Part shown: in pieces, positions 44,721-54,147 of the stretch
Position numbering within the stretch: position 1 is the first letter of the stretch
Layout: the number at the start of each line of letters is the position of its first letter
Origin: Alkalicoccus saliphilus
Lineage (GTDB): Bacteria; Bacillota; Bacilli; Bacillales; Salisediminibacteriaceae
Reading direction: 5' to 3'
DNA: 64,000 nucleotides
Assembly: GCF_003044065.1 (NCBI RefSeq)
Contig: NZ_PZJJ01000013.1
Location: 17,788-81,787 of the forward strand
Position numbers and translations under genes: made by a program
Notes under the pieces: model-generated
The model's database searches: none
The model's input: the letters and a program-made list of their open reading frames with translations, nothing else
What the model was told of the DNA's origin: nothing

Positions 44721-47597
44721 TCAGGTTTTTTCATGCAGATAGTCGTAAATCTGCTGGTCGATGCTTTCTTTTAAAATGAGGTTCATCGTAACGACGGGGA
44801 GTTTTTCTCCTTGGTCGTTTGGCATGAATGTGTCTTCTACGGAATCGGGGTCCGGAGTGACTTCTCCCAAATAGTAGAAATCCCGTCCTTCGTCATCGTC
44901 TTTTTTAACGAATAAATGAAGATCAATGCCCCGCTGTTCGGCTTCGGTAATTTCCAAAACTTCCTTCGAGGACGTTCTGCGACGGCTTCTCGTGTACCAG
45001 TGAAGCACTTCCGGGTTTAAAAACGTATCTTCATAATCGACGCTCGCCTCCACGTCTCCTTCTTTATGGTACGTCACAAAAATTGGACACGTGCCGTGCT
45101 TCGTTTTGTACCCGTACATCGTAGACTGTTCGTCTTTGTCCCAGTTCAAAAGCCGGCACGTGTCTTTTCGGGAATACTTCTGCAGGCGGGTTAACGGTTT
45201 TTGCTGATCGTAACGGCTGCTGCGGAGCAGGGCGGTAGCGATAACGTCTTGAAACAGCTCGGAAAACCAGTCGTCTTCTAAAAGTTCCTGTAAGAATGAC
45301 GACAGGCTGTACATGCCCTGCTCTTCATGAATGAGCGGTTCACTGCCGTATTTTTCCCGGTCCGCCTGTTTGAAAAAGTCGAGCGTCAGGAGACGTTCTA
45401 CAGACTGTAGCGTCGACTCGTCCTCCCGCATTTCTTTTTCTGTTAACGTTTCTTTCCACCGCTGTCTGGAAAGTGTTTTTTCTTCGAGCAGCTTTTGCAG
45501 CAGAAGGACTTCGTGGGCTCTTTTACCGGAAAGCAGCTCCTGCGTCACCATCGTGAGCACCTGGGAATGAACAGGCCGGAGAACCGGCTTTTCTTCTTTC
45601 ACAGCCGATAAAAAGGCGTCATAGTTTTCTTTTTTACTGCCGATAACAATCGGATCGATGGAATAATGGTCATAAAAATCCTGAAGCAGCGGCATGCGGC
45701 CGATTCTGTTTTTCAGATCGATGTAGGCATCTTTCAGCTTCTTTAAATCGGTAAGGCGCGACGCGTTAATCGACGCATAGACCCGTTCTTTTGCTACCGC
45801 TTCAAAATTAATCGTGGACGTACCTTGAATGTAGCTTTGATCGATCATTTTCCGGCGGATTTCGTCTTTGTTCTGGCTCCGGTCGCCGGAAAGAGCGACC
45901 GGGATCAAATAGTTGTTCTGGTAATTGGCGATAAAATCGACGACCGTCACGAACTCTTTTGATTCATGCTTTCTGAGCCCGCGCCCGAGCTGCTGGATGA
46001 AAATGATGCTCGACTCTGTCTGACGGAGCATAACGACCTGGTTAATGCTCGGAATATCGATCCCTTCATTGAAGATATCAACGGTTAAAATGTAATCGAG
46101 CGAGCCATGCTCGAGCCGGTTCACTTCCAGCTTCCGCTTCTCCTGGGAGTCGTCTCCGGTTAAGGCACACGTTCGAAAACCACGTTCGTTTAATTCCACT
46201 GACAAAGCGTGCGCTTCTTTTTTTGAGCTGCAAAACATCAGTCCCCGCACGCTTTTTCCGGAAAAACCGTAGTAATCAACCTTTTCCAGAATGCGTGTCA
46301 CTCTTTCTTCGGACGTTAAATAAGCAAAAGCTTCCGCATCACGCTTTTGGCCGTCGATTTCCACGTCGGTCACGCCGAAATAATGGAACGGACTGAGCAT
46401 GTTTTCTTCGAGTGCTTCCTGGAGCCTTATTTCGTAGGCGATATTGTAATGAAACAGCTGAAACAAATCGTACCCGTCTGTTCTTTCCGGCGTCGCCGTC
46501 ATGCCGAGCAGAAAATCCGGCGTAAAGTAGTCGATCAGCCGCTGGTACGTGGAAGCCCCCGCCCGGTGGCTTTCGTCGATCAATAGGTAATCAAAAGCAT
46601 TCCGGTCGAAGTTTTGCAGCGTTTCCGGCTTGGAAATCGTCTGGATCGTCGCAAAAACATACTTCGCATCGACTGCCCGGCTCGGTCCGGAAAGAATACC
46701 AAAATCCTCGTCGTTTCCACCTAATACCCGCTGAAAATCTTCCTTCGCTTTCTGTAGAATCTGTTCTCTATGTACGACAAACAGCATTTTCTTCGGCCGG
46801 TACTTTCTTACGTCAAAAGCGGCCAAATACGTTTTTCCTGTCCCTGTCGCTGAGACGACAAGTGCCCGGTGTTCTTCCTGCTCACGTATGCTTTCGATTC
46901 CAGCCAATGCCGCTTGCTGCATCTTGTTCGGATCGATCGTAAGCGCCGTTTCCAGACGATTCGTCACGTAATGTCCGGGAAATTCCGCTACGTTCGGGCG
47001 CAGCTCTTCCTCAAAAAAGCGCTCGTACTCATCCACCCAGCGAGGTGTGAGCAGCACAGCCGTATTCCACATATCACGAAACTGTTCTTCAAAGTGATCA
47101 ATGAGCTCGCCGTTTTCATGCGAATTCAGTTTCACGTTCCATTCGTAGTTCACTTTCAGCGCGCTCGAAGTCAGGTTCGAACTCCCGACAATTAAGGAAT
47201 AATACTGGTCGTGCTGAAAAATGTAGCCTTTCGAATGAAAGCCGTCGATATTGGCAATACGTACTTCCACGTTTTTCAGCTTCAGCAGCTCCCGAAAGAT
47301 TTTCGGCTGGTTAAAATATTGATACGTCGAAGTTAAAATCTTTCCCTCGACGCCTTTTTCATACAGATCCAGGAGGTGGGATTTCAGTGTAGCAAGTCCG
47401 CTTTCCGTAACGAAAGCGACCGAAAACATAAAGGTCCGGCACGTCTTCAGCTCGTCTGTTAACGATGTCAGTACGTCCTGACGCTTATCTTTTTGATTCA
47501 CTAACAGTTCCGGCTTAAAGCGGCTGAACTCCGAATGCTTTTTATCGATAAAACCTTTTTGAAGTGAATGTTTTAACTGGCCGAGCAGATCTTCCAT
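44721..47597 (-). CDS. PLD-nuclease / superfamily II helicase / DUF3427 protein
   Basis: 958 residues. N-terminal phospholipase D-like domain (1-190): HSKGYIFQHDQYYSLIVGSSN keeps HxK and GSSN of the HKD motif. Helicase domain from ~210: ATGTGKTYLAAFDVRKY (Walker A, near 248), LLIDESHRAGAS (DEAH-type box), GMTATPERTD, and motif VI QQLGRGLRKHESK. The C-terminal ~300 residues match DUF3427 (YFRETRHGTCPIF-like YKTKHGTCPIFVTYHK). Proteins with this layout are thought to act in DNA restriction or repair; the exact role is open. ATG preceded by CAGGAGG. Between an aldolase gene and rlmH, so perhaps a recent insertion. Confidence 0.85.
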   Translation of the reverse strand: MEDLLGQLKHSLQKGFIDKKHSEFSRFKPELLVNQKDKRQDVLTSLTDELKTCRTFMFSVAFVTESGLATLKSHLLDLYEKGVEGKILTSTYQYFNQPKIFRELLKLKNVEVRIANIDGFHSKGYIFQHDQYYSLIVGSSNLTSSALKVNYEWNVKLNSHENGELIDHFEEQFRDMWNTAVLLTPRWVDEYERFFEEELRPNVAEFPGHYVTNRLETALTIDPNKMQQAALAGIESIREQEEHRALVVSATGTGKTYLAAFDVRKYRPKKMLFVVHREQILQKAKEDFQRVLGGNDEDFGILSGPSRAVDAKYVFATIQTISKPETLQNFDRNAFDYLLIDESHRAGASTYQRLIDYFTPDFLLGMTATPERTDGYDLFQLFHYNIAYEIRLQEALEENMLSPFHYFGVTDVEIDGQKRDAEAFAYLTSEERVTRILEKVDYYGFSGKSVRGLMFCSSKKEAHALSVELNERGFRTCALTGDDSQEKRKLEVNRLEHGSLDYILTVDIFNEGIDIPSINQVVMLRQTESSIIFIQQLGRGLRKHESKEFVTVVDFIANYQNNYLIPVALSGDRSQNKDEIRRKMIDQSYIQGTSTINFEAVAKERVYASINASRLTDLKKLKDAYIDLKNRIGRMPLLQDFYDHYSIDPIVIGSKKENYDAFLSAVKEEKPVLRPVHSQVLTMVTQELLSGKRAHEVLLLQKLLEEKTLSRQRWKETLTEKEMREDESTLQSVERLLTLDFFKQADREKYGSEPLIHEEQGMYSLSSFLQELLEDDWFSELFQDVIATALLRSSRYDQQKPLTRLQKYSRKDTCRLLNWDKDEQSTMYGYKTKHGTCPIFVTYHKEGDVEASVDYEDTFLNPEVLHWYTRSRRRTSSKEVLEITEAEQRGIDLHLFVKKDDDEGRDFYYLGEVTPDPDSVEDTFMPNDQGEKLPVVTMNLILKESIDQQIYDYLHEKT

Positions 47598-47693
47598 CGG
47601 GGCACCTCCTGTTCTTTCAATTGAACAATTTTAGTTGCAGCTCATTCTACTATAAAAAAGAAAAGTTTTCCTGCAGATAACTGCTAAAAGTTG

Positions 47694-48173
47694 TTATTTA
47701 TGATAAGGCTCCCCTTTCATAATCCGAAAAGCCCGGTATACCTGCTCCGTTAGTATCAGTTTCATGAGCTGGTGGGGGAAGGTCATTTTGGAAAAGCTGA
47801 TCGTGTCGTCAGCACGCTTCAGGACGGCGGAGCTCAGGCCGTTGGAGCCGCCGATGATGAAGGCTATCTGGCTTTTGCCGTGGATGGAAAGCTTCTCCAG
47901 TTCATCGGCGAATTTTTCGGACGTGCGCTGTTTGCCATCAAGGTCGAGGGCAAAGACGTGCTGGGTGTCCTTGATTTTTGCAAGAATCCGCTCGCCTTCC
48001 TTCTCTTTTACCTTCTCGATTTCCTTCTCGCTCATTGATTCCGGTGCCTGCTCGTCGTTTACTTCAATAAAGTTCAGCCGGCAGTAGCTCTGCAGCCTTT
48101 TTTCAAACTCTGCTATCCCCTGCTTTAAATATTTCTCCTTCAGCTTGCCGACGCTGATAATAGTGATCTGCAT
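47694..48173 (-). CDS. rlmH: 23S rRNA (pseudouridine1915-N3)-methyltransferase RlmH
   Basis: 159 residues, SPOUT family. Begins [20 protein letters not shown] and ends with the knot signature [28 protein letters not shown] (in parts), plus FIIGGSNGL for SAM binding. Methylates pseudouridine 1915 of 23S rRNA. Start at the ATG after GTGGAGG; five upstream codons lie over the ribosome site. B. subtilis orthologue YydA lies in the same chromosomal neighbourhood. Confidence 0.95.
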   Translation of the reverse strand: MQITIISVGKLKEKYLKQGIAEFEKRLQSYCRLNFIEVNDEQAPESMSEKEIEKVKEKEGERILAKIKDTQHVFALDLDGKQRTSEKFADELEKLSIHGKSQIAFIIGGSNGLSSAVLKRADDTISFSKMTFPHQLMKLILTEQVYRAFRIMKGEPYHK

Positions 48174-48510
48174 GCGTGATTCCTCCACTGTTTTTTTTCA
48201 GTTTATCATATTTTCCTCCAATCTCTGCCCGTAAGGACGGCTTTGATAGTTCTTCCCTTCATCGATTTTAGCTGAATCCATTTTTCTGAAGCAAAGCTTC
48301 GAAAAAACTAGTTGAAGGCAAGCCCTGAGGAAAGCGTCCGCCTGTAATGCAGATCATCCTCCTCGTTTTTGAATATCTTTCTTGATGAAATTTATGAAAT
48401 TATCAGAAAATAGAAATGTCCTAGTAATTTCCAGGAAGAAAGCAGGATGTAACTTAATATTTCGTGTGACAAAATATAAGGGTAACTACATATTAAGAGA
48501 GGATGAGTAG
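48174..48510. other. Non-coding gap between rlmH and the M4 protease gene
   Basis: Divergent promoter region. A TATTAAGAG segment and TGTGACA near 48465 may belong to the protease promoter, but no clear sigma-A pair was found. No gene seen. Confidence 0.3.
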
Positions 48511-50274
48511 ATGAAATTTAAAAAGAGTCTCGTACTGGCGTCCGCTTCCATGATGTTTGCGTCTTCATTCGCGACAGCGTCAGCTGCCGAAGGAGAAACA
48601 GTTGAACAGATGGGGGACGATTCAAGAATTCAGCTCGTGAATGAAGAAAGTGATGAAGTAGAGCTGTTTCAAGTACAGAGCGATGAGGAGAAAGCAGCCG
48701 CTTTTCTGGAAGCTCACGATGCGGTGGACATTCCGGAAAACCTGGAGCTTGTTTCAGAGGAAACCGATGATCTCGGTATGAGCCACCTCCGTTTCCAGCA
48801 GGTCGTTAATGGTATTTCTGTCCACGGTCAGGATCTAATTGTTCACTTTAGTGAAGAAAAGGAAATTACTAGTGCCAACGGCCGCTATCTGCAGGAACTT
48901 GACGGGCAGAAGTTAGAGACTTCTGCGGACGTAACCGAAGAGCAGGCTTTCCAGACAGTACTCGCTGCGGTGGAGGCGCCGGCTGAACTGGAAGACAGCT
49001 CCGTGGAACTGATTTATTATCCACTCGATAACGACATCCACCTCGCCTATAAAGTGAACGTCAACTATATGGGAGAAGATCCTAAAGACTATTATGCCTT
49101 TGTGGATGCACAGTCCGGAGAGATCCTTGACAAATACAACACGCTTCACAGCCTGGAGGAATACGTGGAAGGAACGAAGGAAGCAGAAGCCGTAAAGGAA
49201 GCTTCCTCCGGAGAAGAGAAAACGGATGCTTCCGCAGCGGATAACTCTGTGTCCATCCAGGTCAGCCCCGAAGAGCTCGACAGCAGCAATTATAAACGTT
49301 CCAGCGGTGCAGGAGTTGGTGTTCTTGGGGAAAACCGGAACATGGAAATTTCCCACCGGGCCGGAGATGACCGAGGCCGCACGTTTGAACTGCTCGACTT
49401 CACGAGACCGGATCTGACTGGTATTTTCACGTATGATGCCCAGCATCAGGGAAGTCTGCCGGGCGTACCGTATGCCAATGAAAATGCCTCCTTTAAGGAC
49501 GAGCGGTCCGGCGCGGGAGTGGACGCCCACTACAACTCCACGATCGTCTATGACTATTTCCTTGAAGAGCACGGAAGAAATTCGATTGACGACAACGGTT
49601 TTGAAATCGTTTCTTCTGTTCATTATGGAGAAAACTTTAATAACGCCTTCTGGAACGGATCCCAGATGACGTACGGAGACGGGGATGGCGAGTTCTTTAT
49701 TCCTCTTTCTGCTGGTCTGGACGTTGCAGCCCACGAAATTACTCACGGTGTAACCACGAATACCGCGAACCTCGTTTACCGTTTCCAGCCGGGGGCCGTC
49801 AATGAAGCAATGTCGGATATCTTCGGTGTACTCGTGGACACGGAATCATGGGATATCGGGGACAACGTTATGGCTCCAGCGATGAAGGAGGAAGGCAGAA
49901 CCGCCCTCCGAAGCCTTGAAGAGCCTGGGAAATTCCAGGTAAATGAAGACTACTGGGAATATGGAAACGGTGACGGCAGGTACCCGTCTCACATGGATGA
50001 ATATTATGACCTGCCGAGAAACCTTGATAACGGTGGAGTGCATACGAACTCTTCCATTATCAACCACGCGGCTTACCTGATCGGTACGGAAACAAGCCGC
50101 GACGTGCTCGGGCAGGTTACTTACCGGGCGCTCACCGTCTACCTGACGTCCCAGTCCGACTTCTCTGACACGCGCTATGCCTTTATCCAGTCGGCCGTCG
50201 ACATCTACGGGGAAGACAGTGAAGAAGTTTCTGCTGTGGAAGCAGGCTTTGACGGAGTAGGCATTTACGAATAA
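48511..50274 (+). CDS. Secreted M4 neutral metalloprotease (thermolysin/bacillolysin-like)
   Basis: 587 residues. Signal peptide MKFKKSLVLASASMMFAS ... cleaved about ASA. Propeptide with FTP (near 60-110) and PepSY (near 125-205) domains, then an acidic linker, and the M4 domain from about 265. Zinc site HEITH at 408-412 and third ligand in NEAMSD (Glu 432). Substrate/acid histidine in GVHTNSSIINHAAYL (near 513). Activates by autoprocessing outside the cell and degrades proteins. Strongly acidic throughout. ATG after AGAGAGGATG. Own terminator. Confidence 0.93.
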   Translation: MKFKKSLVLASASMMFASSFATASAAEGETVEQMGDDSRIQLVNEESDEVELFQVQSDEEKAAAFLEAHDAVDIPENLELVSEETDDLGMSHLRFQQVVNGISVHGQDLIVHFSEEKEITSANGRYLQELDGQKLETSADVTEEQAFQTVLAAVEAPAELEDSSVELIYYPLDNDIHLAYKVNVNYMGEDPKDYYAFVDAQSGEILDKYNTLHSLEEYVEGTKEAEAVKEASSGEEKTDASAADNSVSIQVSPEELDSSNYKRSSGAGVGVLGENRNMEISHRAGDDRGRTFELLDFTRPDLTGIFTYDAQHQGSLPGVPYANENASFKDERSGAGVDAHYNSTIVYDYFLEEHGRNSIDDNGFEIVSSVHYGENFNNAFWNGSQMTYGDGDGEFFIPLSAGLDVAAHEITHGVTTNTANLVYRFQPGAVNEAMSDIFGVLVDTESWDIGDNVMAPAMKEEGRTALRSLEEPGKFQVNEDYWEYGNGDGRYPSHMDEYYDLPRNLDNGGVHTNSSIINHAAYLIGTETSRDVLGQVTYRALTVYLTSQSDFSDTRYAFIQSAVDIYGEDSEEVSAVEAGFDGVGIYE

Positions 50275-50309
50275 CCTCTACTGTAAAATTTTTAAAAAGC
50301 AGTAAAAAG

Positions 50310-50348
50310 AACTCGGCTTTCGGGATATGTTCCCGGAAGCCGAGTTTT
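50310..50348. terminator. Terminator between protease and DUF3221 genes
   Basis: AACTCGGCTTTCGGG / CCCGGAAGCCGAGTT stem, TTTT tail; usable in both directions. Confidence 0.8.
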
Positions 50349-50542
50349 GCATTGTTACTCGACAAAAAAAAGAATCTTTTAACATTACCTTGACTGTACA
50401 ATGTGAACAGAATGTCTGAAGATGTTGAGTAATAACCTCTGTTGGTTTTCACTCATTGCACCGATGAAACCTGATTCGGCTTTTTGCCTGTTGAAATGTT
50501 TTCTTTTCTTCGGAAAGAAGAACATAGCCTGTTTTGAAAGCA

Positions 50543-51013
50543 TCATTCCACCTGCACCGTTTCCCTGTCACCTTCCATAATTTCCACGAGCTCCACTGTC
50601 CATACGTCTTCTTCAAAAGAGGCGTCTGCGACAGCGAGGTTTCCCTCGAGCTCCGTTTCTTCCAGGGCGCGGCGGACCGCTTCAAATTCGTCCATGGCGC
50701 CTTCCGGCTGTTCCGGCTCCAGTACGTGCACCGCATCGGCTCCGGCCTGTGCCGGGTACGATTCCGCCACAGCATCCGCCCATACTTCCACTTTCACCCC
50801 GGGGGTGACTTCCTCGCTGATGCCACTGAACATGATGGCGGTATAATACTCTTCCAGACCGCCTGTCGAGCTGAAATCCTGTGCTTCCTCCGCGGTTACG
50901 AAAAATTCTTCTCCGTCCACTGCTGTCACATACCCGGTAATCTCCGGCGGTTCGTTCTCTCCCCCGGAACAGGCAGCCAGCAGCAGCAGGACAATCATCC
51001 ACACATATTTCAT
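50543..51013 (-). CDS. DUF3221-type lipoprotein
   Basis: 156 residues. Short lipoprotein signal MKYVWMIVLLLLAACSG with lipobox LAAC (Cys near residue 16). The first part EITGYVTAVDGEEFFVTAEEAQDF and GVKVEVWADAVAESYPAQAGADAV fit DUF3221 (YobA-like). Very acidic, tail VEIMEGDRETVQVE. Start at the second of two close ATGs because GAGAGGAA is at the right distance from it. Function unknown; anchored outside the membrane. Divergent from the PBP gene. Confidence 0.8.
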   Translation of the reverse strand: MKYVWMIVLLLLAACSGGENEPPEITGYVTAVDGEEFFVTAEEAQDFSSTGGLEEYYTAIMFSGISEEVTPGVKVEVWADAVAESYPAQAGADAVHVLEPEQPEGAMDEFEAVRRALEETELEGNLAVADASFEEDVWTVELVEIMEGDRETVQVE

Positions 51014-51142
51014 AAACATTTCCTCTCTTTCACGTCGTACGTCCTTATACTTATCTTACGTGCTTTCCTTTCGTTACGGAAGTCCCTCGTGTATATTGAC
51101 AGGAGAGAACAACGGCATTTTTTATACAGGGGGAAATGAATC

Positions 51143-53164
51143 ATGAAAAAAATTACATACTTTCTTGCCGGCACGGCAGGCCTTACTGCGCTTGCTGCCT
51201 GTTCGGCGGAGGATCCGGTGCACCCGGAAGAAACGCTCGAGCCTTATTTGGAGGCGTGGAGCACAGGAAATTTTTCTGAGATGCCGGACTACATAAGTGA
51301 TGAAGCCCTCTCAGAAATCGACGGGTTTGACTGGGAATTTGAAGAGCGCTACGAAACGATTTACGACGCGCTTTCGCTCGACCTGGAAATCAATTTTGAG
51401 GAGCGGAATTTTGAAGAGAAGGAAGAGGACCTCGAGGAGCTGGAAGAAATCTCGTATCCGGTCGACGTGACAATGGCAACAGCTGCAGGTGACATTTCCT
51501 ATGAGGCGTCGGTGGATCTGGAAAAAATAACGGATGAAGAGGAAGAAACGGAAGAATGGGTGGTCCACTGGGAAACAGATCACTTCATGCCGGGAATGGA
51601 AGATCCGCACGATGAAATCAGTATGGAAACGGTGGAACCGGTGCGCGGGGAAATTTTTGACCGGAACGGGGAGCCGCTCGCGGTCAACGGAGAAATTTAT
51701 GAAGCCGGTATCGTGCCGGACGCAGCGGACGATCCGGAGGAAGCCGCCCGGGAAATGGCGGAGATTCTCGAGATTGATGAAGACGCTGCGGTGGAGCGGG
51801 CCCTGCAGTATGAAGATAATCCGGAATGGTTTGCCCCGGTACAGCAGCTCGCGCTGACGGATGAACGGGCGGAGGACCTGCTCGACATTTCCGGCGTCCA
51901 GCTCAGTGAAGTGGAAGGACGGGAATATCCGTACGGCGACACGACAGGACACGTCATCGGTCATATCGGTGCGGTCAACGCGGAGGAACTGGAGGAGCAC
52001 GATGGCTATACGTCTTCCTCGGAAATCGGTAAAAACGGAATGGAGCTCGTTCTGGAGGAGGAACTCCGCGGCTCGCCGGGTATGACGGTGGCTGTTGTAG
52101 ATGACGAAGGAGAAACGCGGGAAGTGCTTCTGGAAGAGGAAGCTGTGGACGGAGAGGACGTGGCGCTCACGCTCGATGCTTCCATGCAGGAGGACGTGGC
52201 AGGCATTCTCGAGGATGATTCCGGCGCCGGTGTTGTCCAGGATCCGGAGACTGGAGAAGTACTCGTCCTCGCAAGTGAACCGGCGTTTGATTCCAACCTC
52301 CGCTACCTCGGCCTCCCAGACCCGCGGGCGGAAGAGCTCGACACGACAGACGTGCTGTTTGAGCGGCGCTTCCAGGGGACGTATTCCCCGGGATCTATTT
52401 TCAAGCCGTTTACCGCGGCCATAGGGCTGGAGGAAGAGACGCTTGACCCGGACGAAGAGCTGACGATCGAAGGAGAGCAGTGGCAGGCGGACGAAAGCTG
52501 GGGCGGCTACCGGATTACCCGTGTGAACGATGCGGAAAATGTGGACCTTTCCACTGCGATGAAGCAGTCTGATAATATTTACTTTGCCCGTCAGGCACTG
52601 GATATTGGATCGGAAACGATGGAAAGCTGGGCAGAAACGCTCGGCTTCGGGGAGGATTTCCCGTTTGATTTTCCTCTTCATACGTCCCAGATTGCCAACG
52701 ACGGCCTGGAGCAGGAAGAGCTTCTTGCTGATACGGGCTACGGACAGGGGGAAGTGGAAATTTCCCCGGTTCACATCAACGCCCTCTATTCCGCTTTTTT
52801 AAATGACGGGGATGTGACGATGCCGGTACTCATCCAGGAAGAAGAAAGGGAAGTGGAAACGCAGGAGCTGTTCCAGCCGGAAACGGCCGAAACCGTAAGA
52901 GAAACACTCCGGGAAGTCGTAGCGGAAGACGACGGCACGGCCAACCGGGACGATACGCCGGGAGAGCTTGCCGGAAAGACCGGTACCGCCGAGCTGAAAA
53001 GTGATCAGACGGTTGAAGACGGCGACCAGATCGGCTGGTACACGAGCTTCGACAATGAAAACGAAAACTATGTGGTGACGATCATGATCCAAAACGCCGA
53101 AGACCGCGGCGGCAGCGGCTACGCTGTCGATCTCGCCAACGAATTCTGGGAGCGGGTGGAATAG
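51143..53164 (+). CDS. Penicillin-binding protein 2a/PbpC-like transpeptidase (NTF2-like MecA N-domain)
   Basis: 673 residues. Lipoprotein-type signal TAGLTALAACS (Cys near 20). NTF2-like MecA_N domain to about 140, PBP dimer domain from VEPVRGEIFDRNG near 165, and transpeptidase domain with SIFK (Ser 418), SDN (476-478) and KTG (612-614), all three catalytic motifs intact. Cross-links peptidoglycan outside the membrane. Relatives include B. subtilis PbpC and staphylococcal MecA; low beta-lactam affinity cannot be read from sequence. Extremely Glu/Asp-rich. ATG after GGGGGAAA. Confidence 0.9.
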   Translation: MKKITYFLAGTAGLTALAACSAEDPVHPEETLEPYLEAWSTGNFSEMPDYISDEALSEIDGFDWEFEERYETIYDALSLDLEINFEERNFEEKEEDLEELEEISYPVDVTMATAAGDISYEASVDLEKITDEEEETEEWVVHWETDHFMPGMEDPHDEISMETVEPVRGEIFDRNGEPLAVNGEIYEAGIVPDAADDPEEAAREMAEILEIDEDAAVERALQYEDNPEWFAPVQQLALTDERAEDLLDISGVQLSEVEGREYPYGDTTGHVIGHIGAVNAEELEEHDGYTSSSEIGKNGMELVLEEELRGSPGMTVAVVDDEGETREVLLEEEAVDGEDVALTLDASMQEDVAGILEDDSGAGVVQDPETGEVLVLASEPAFDSNLRYLGLPDPRAEELDTTDVLFERRFQGTYSPGSIFKPFTAAIGLEEETLDPDEELTIEGEQWQADESWGGYRITRVNDAENVDLSTAMKQSDNIYFARQALDIGSETMESWAETLGFGEDFPFDFPLHTSQIANDGLEQEELLADTGYGQGEVEISPVHINALYSAFLNDGDVTMPVLIQEEEREVETQELFQPETAETVRETLREVVAEDDGTANRDDTPGELAGKTGTAELKSDQTVEDGDQIGWYTSFDNENENYVVTIMIQNAEDRGGSGYAVDLANEFWERVE

Positions 53165-53204
53165 AAAATGAAAAACCACTCCGCGCCTCCCCTTTTCCCT
53201 ATCG

Positions 53205-53430
53205 AAGCAGAACGCAGAAGCGGGCTTCTTTTCCGAAGGTCATCAAAAAGGGGGTGACCGTCCCTGAAGGTGGTAGAATTCTTCGGAAAGTTGGGAGAAA
53301 AGCGGGAAAAGCTGGTAGTATTATTCGCAGTTGGCAGAAAAAACGGGTAAGTTGGTAGAATTGCAGAGGGGGGTTGGAACTATTCCAGGAAAAGTTGGCA
53401 GTATTCCACCTTCATTTGGTAGAATCGCCG
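53205..53430. repeat. Phased intergenic repeat array, family 1, copy 3 (reverse orientation)
   Basis: Eight units as GTTGGTAGAAtt; second G positions 53273, 53294, 53315, 53334, 53355, 53377, 53398, 53419 (steps 21, 21, 19, 21, 22, 21, 21, the mirror of copy 1). TTGGAACTATT near 53375 is unit 3. 53205-53223 equals the reverse complement of 37241-37259. It lies between the PBP gene and the DnaA-box cluster. Confidence 0.85.
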
Positions 53431-53490
53431 CTCCCTCTTCCCGAACGGCTCTTTTTCCGTATTTCTTTCTCCCAATTATCCTATACCTAT

Positions 53491-53532
53491 AAAAAAGCCG
53501 CATCCATAATATAAACCGGATGCGGCTCTTTT
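53491..53532. terminator. Terminator between PBP array and DnaA-box region
   Basis: AGCCGCATCC / GGATGCGGCT perfect stem with A run before and CTTTT after; can serve the PBP gene or the minus-strand CxxH/CxxC gene. Confidence 0.75.
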
Positions 53533-53533
53533 C

Positions 53534-54026
53534 TGTGGATAACCTTTTTTCACGCGTTCATCCACAAGTTATCCACCGCCAATAAAGTTATCCACAAAAG
53601 TTATACACATATACACAGGCGAAATTCTTTTAATTTGCGTTCCCCTGTCGTTTTTGGAAGCGCTTCTTCTGCTTTTTTCCGGCATAAGGCTGTTCGTACC
53701 ATAAGCGCCTGCTTATTTACTTCCACTCTGTCTGTGGAGAACTGTGGAAAACTATGTGTATAAATCTTTTCGTTATCCCGCTTCTACTTGATATACGGCT
53801 TCTCCGCCGCAGATAAAACACGCTTTTCCGGCCTGAGCCTCTTCCATCACCGGGGGCGGGCCGTCATCTTCCAATACTTCCTCTAATGCTTCCTCTATAT
53901 GCTCGATACAGCTGTAGACCATCTGCGTCCTCCTTTTTTATCCACTGTGGATATCTGTCTTTTTTTTGCTGGGAGACTGTGGATAGTATACCACAAACCA
54001 TTTTCACGCAAACCCGCTGTGGAGAA
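53534..54026. other. Cluster of DnaA boxes
   Basis: Thirteen matches to TTATNCACA with at most one mismatch, both strands: 53534, 53558, 53569, 53588 (perfect), 53601, 53609, 53733, 53743, 53755, 53938, 53946, 53978 and 54018 (9-mers starting there). 53534-53542 reads TGTGGATAA exactly. Two groups flank the CxxH/CxxC gene; 53938-53954 holds a back-to-back pair. No dnaA or dnaN gene is in the window, so this is probably an origin-proximal DnaA-binding cluster and not oriC itself. Confidence 0.7.
53773..53922 (-). CDS. yyzF: CxxH/CxxC protein (YyzF-like)
   Basis: 49 residues, too short for most gene calls. MVYSCIEHIEEALEEV carries CxxH at residues 5-8 and GKACFICGGEAVYQV carries CxxC at 35-38, matching the small CxxH/CxxC family (TIGR04129) found next to the wal/htrA genes in Bacillus. 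The four residues suggest a metal site. Strong AAAAAGGAGG before the ATG. Lies between htrA and the DnaA-box groups. Function unknown. Confidence 0.85.
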   Translation of the reverse strand: MVYSCIEHIEEALEEVLEDDGPPPVMEEAQAGKACFICGGEAVYQVEAG

Positions 54027-54108
54027 CTGTTTTTCAGCTTCTGAACAGCAGATCAAATTGAAGCGGCTTTTCTTTCACAAATCACCCCCGGGTTTCAGCT
54101 GAACGCAC

Positions 54109-54136
54109 AAAAAACCGCTCCGGCTGCAAGCCGGAA
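54109..54136 (-). terminator. Terminator of htrA
   Basis: CCGCTCCGGC / GCCGGAACGG stem; minus-strand reading ends in TTTTTT. Confidence 0.8.
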
Positions 54137-54147
54137 CGGCTTTTTCT

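Noticed and set aside
48300..48360. Second copy of the palindromic repeat of 44471
   Set aside because: GAGGAAAGCGTCCGCC shares only a short core (AAAGCGTC) with it; too little to call a repeat copy.
53534..54026. Chromosomal oriC itself
   Set aside because: No dnaA, dnaN or rpmH gene and no obvious DnaA-trio or AT-rich unwinding element adjoining; surrounding genes match the yyc region.
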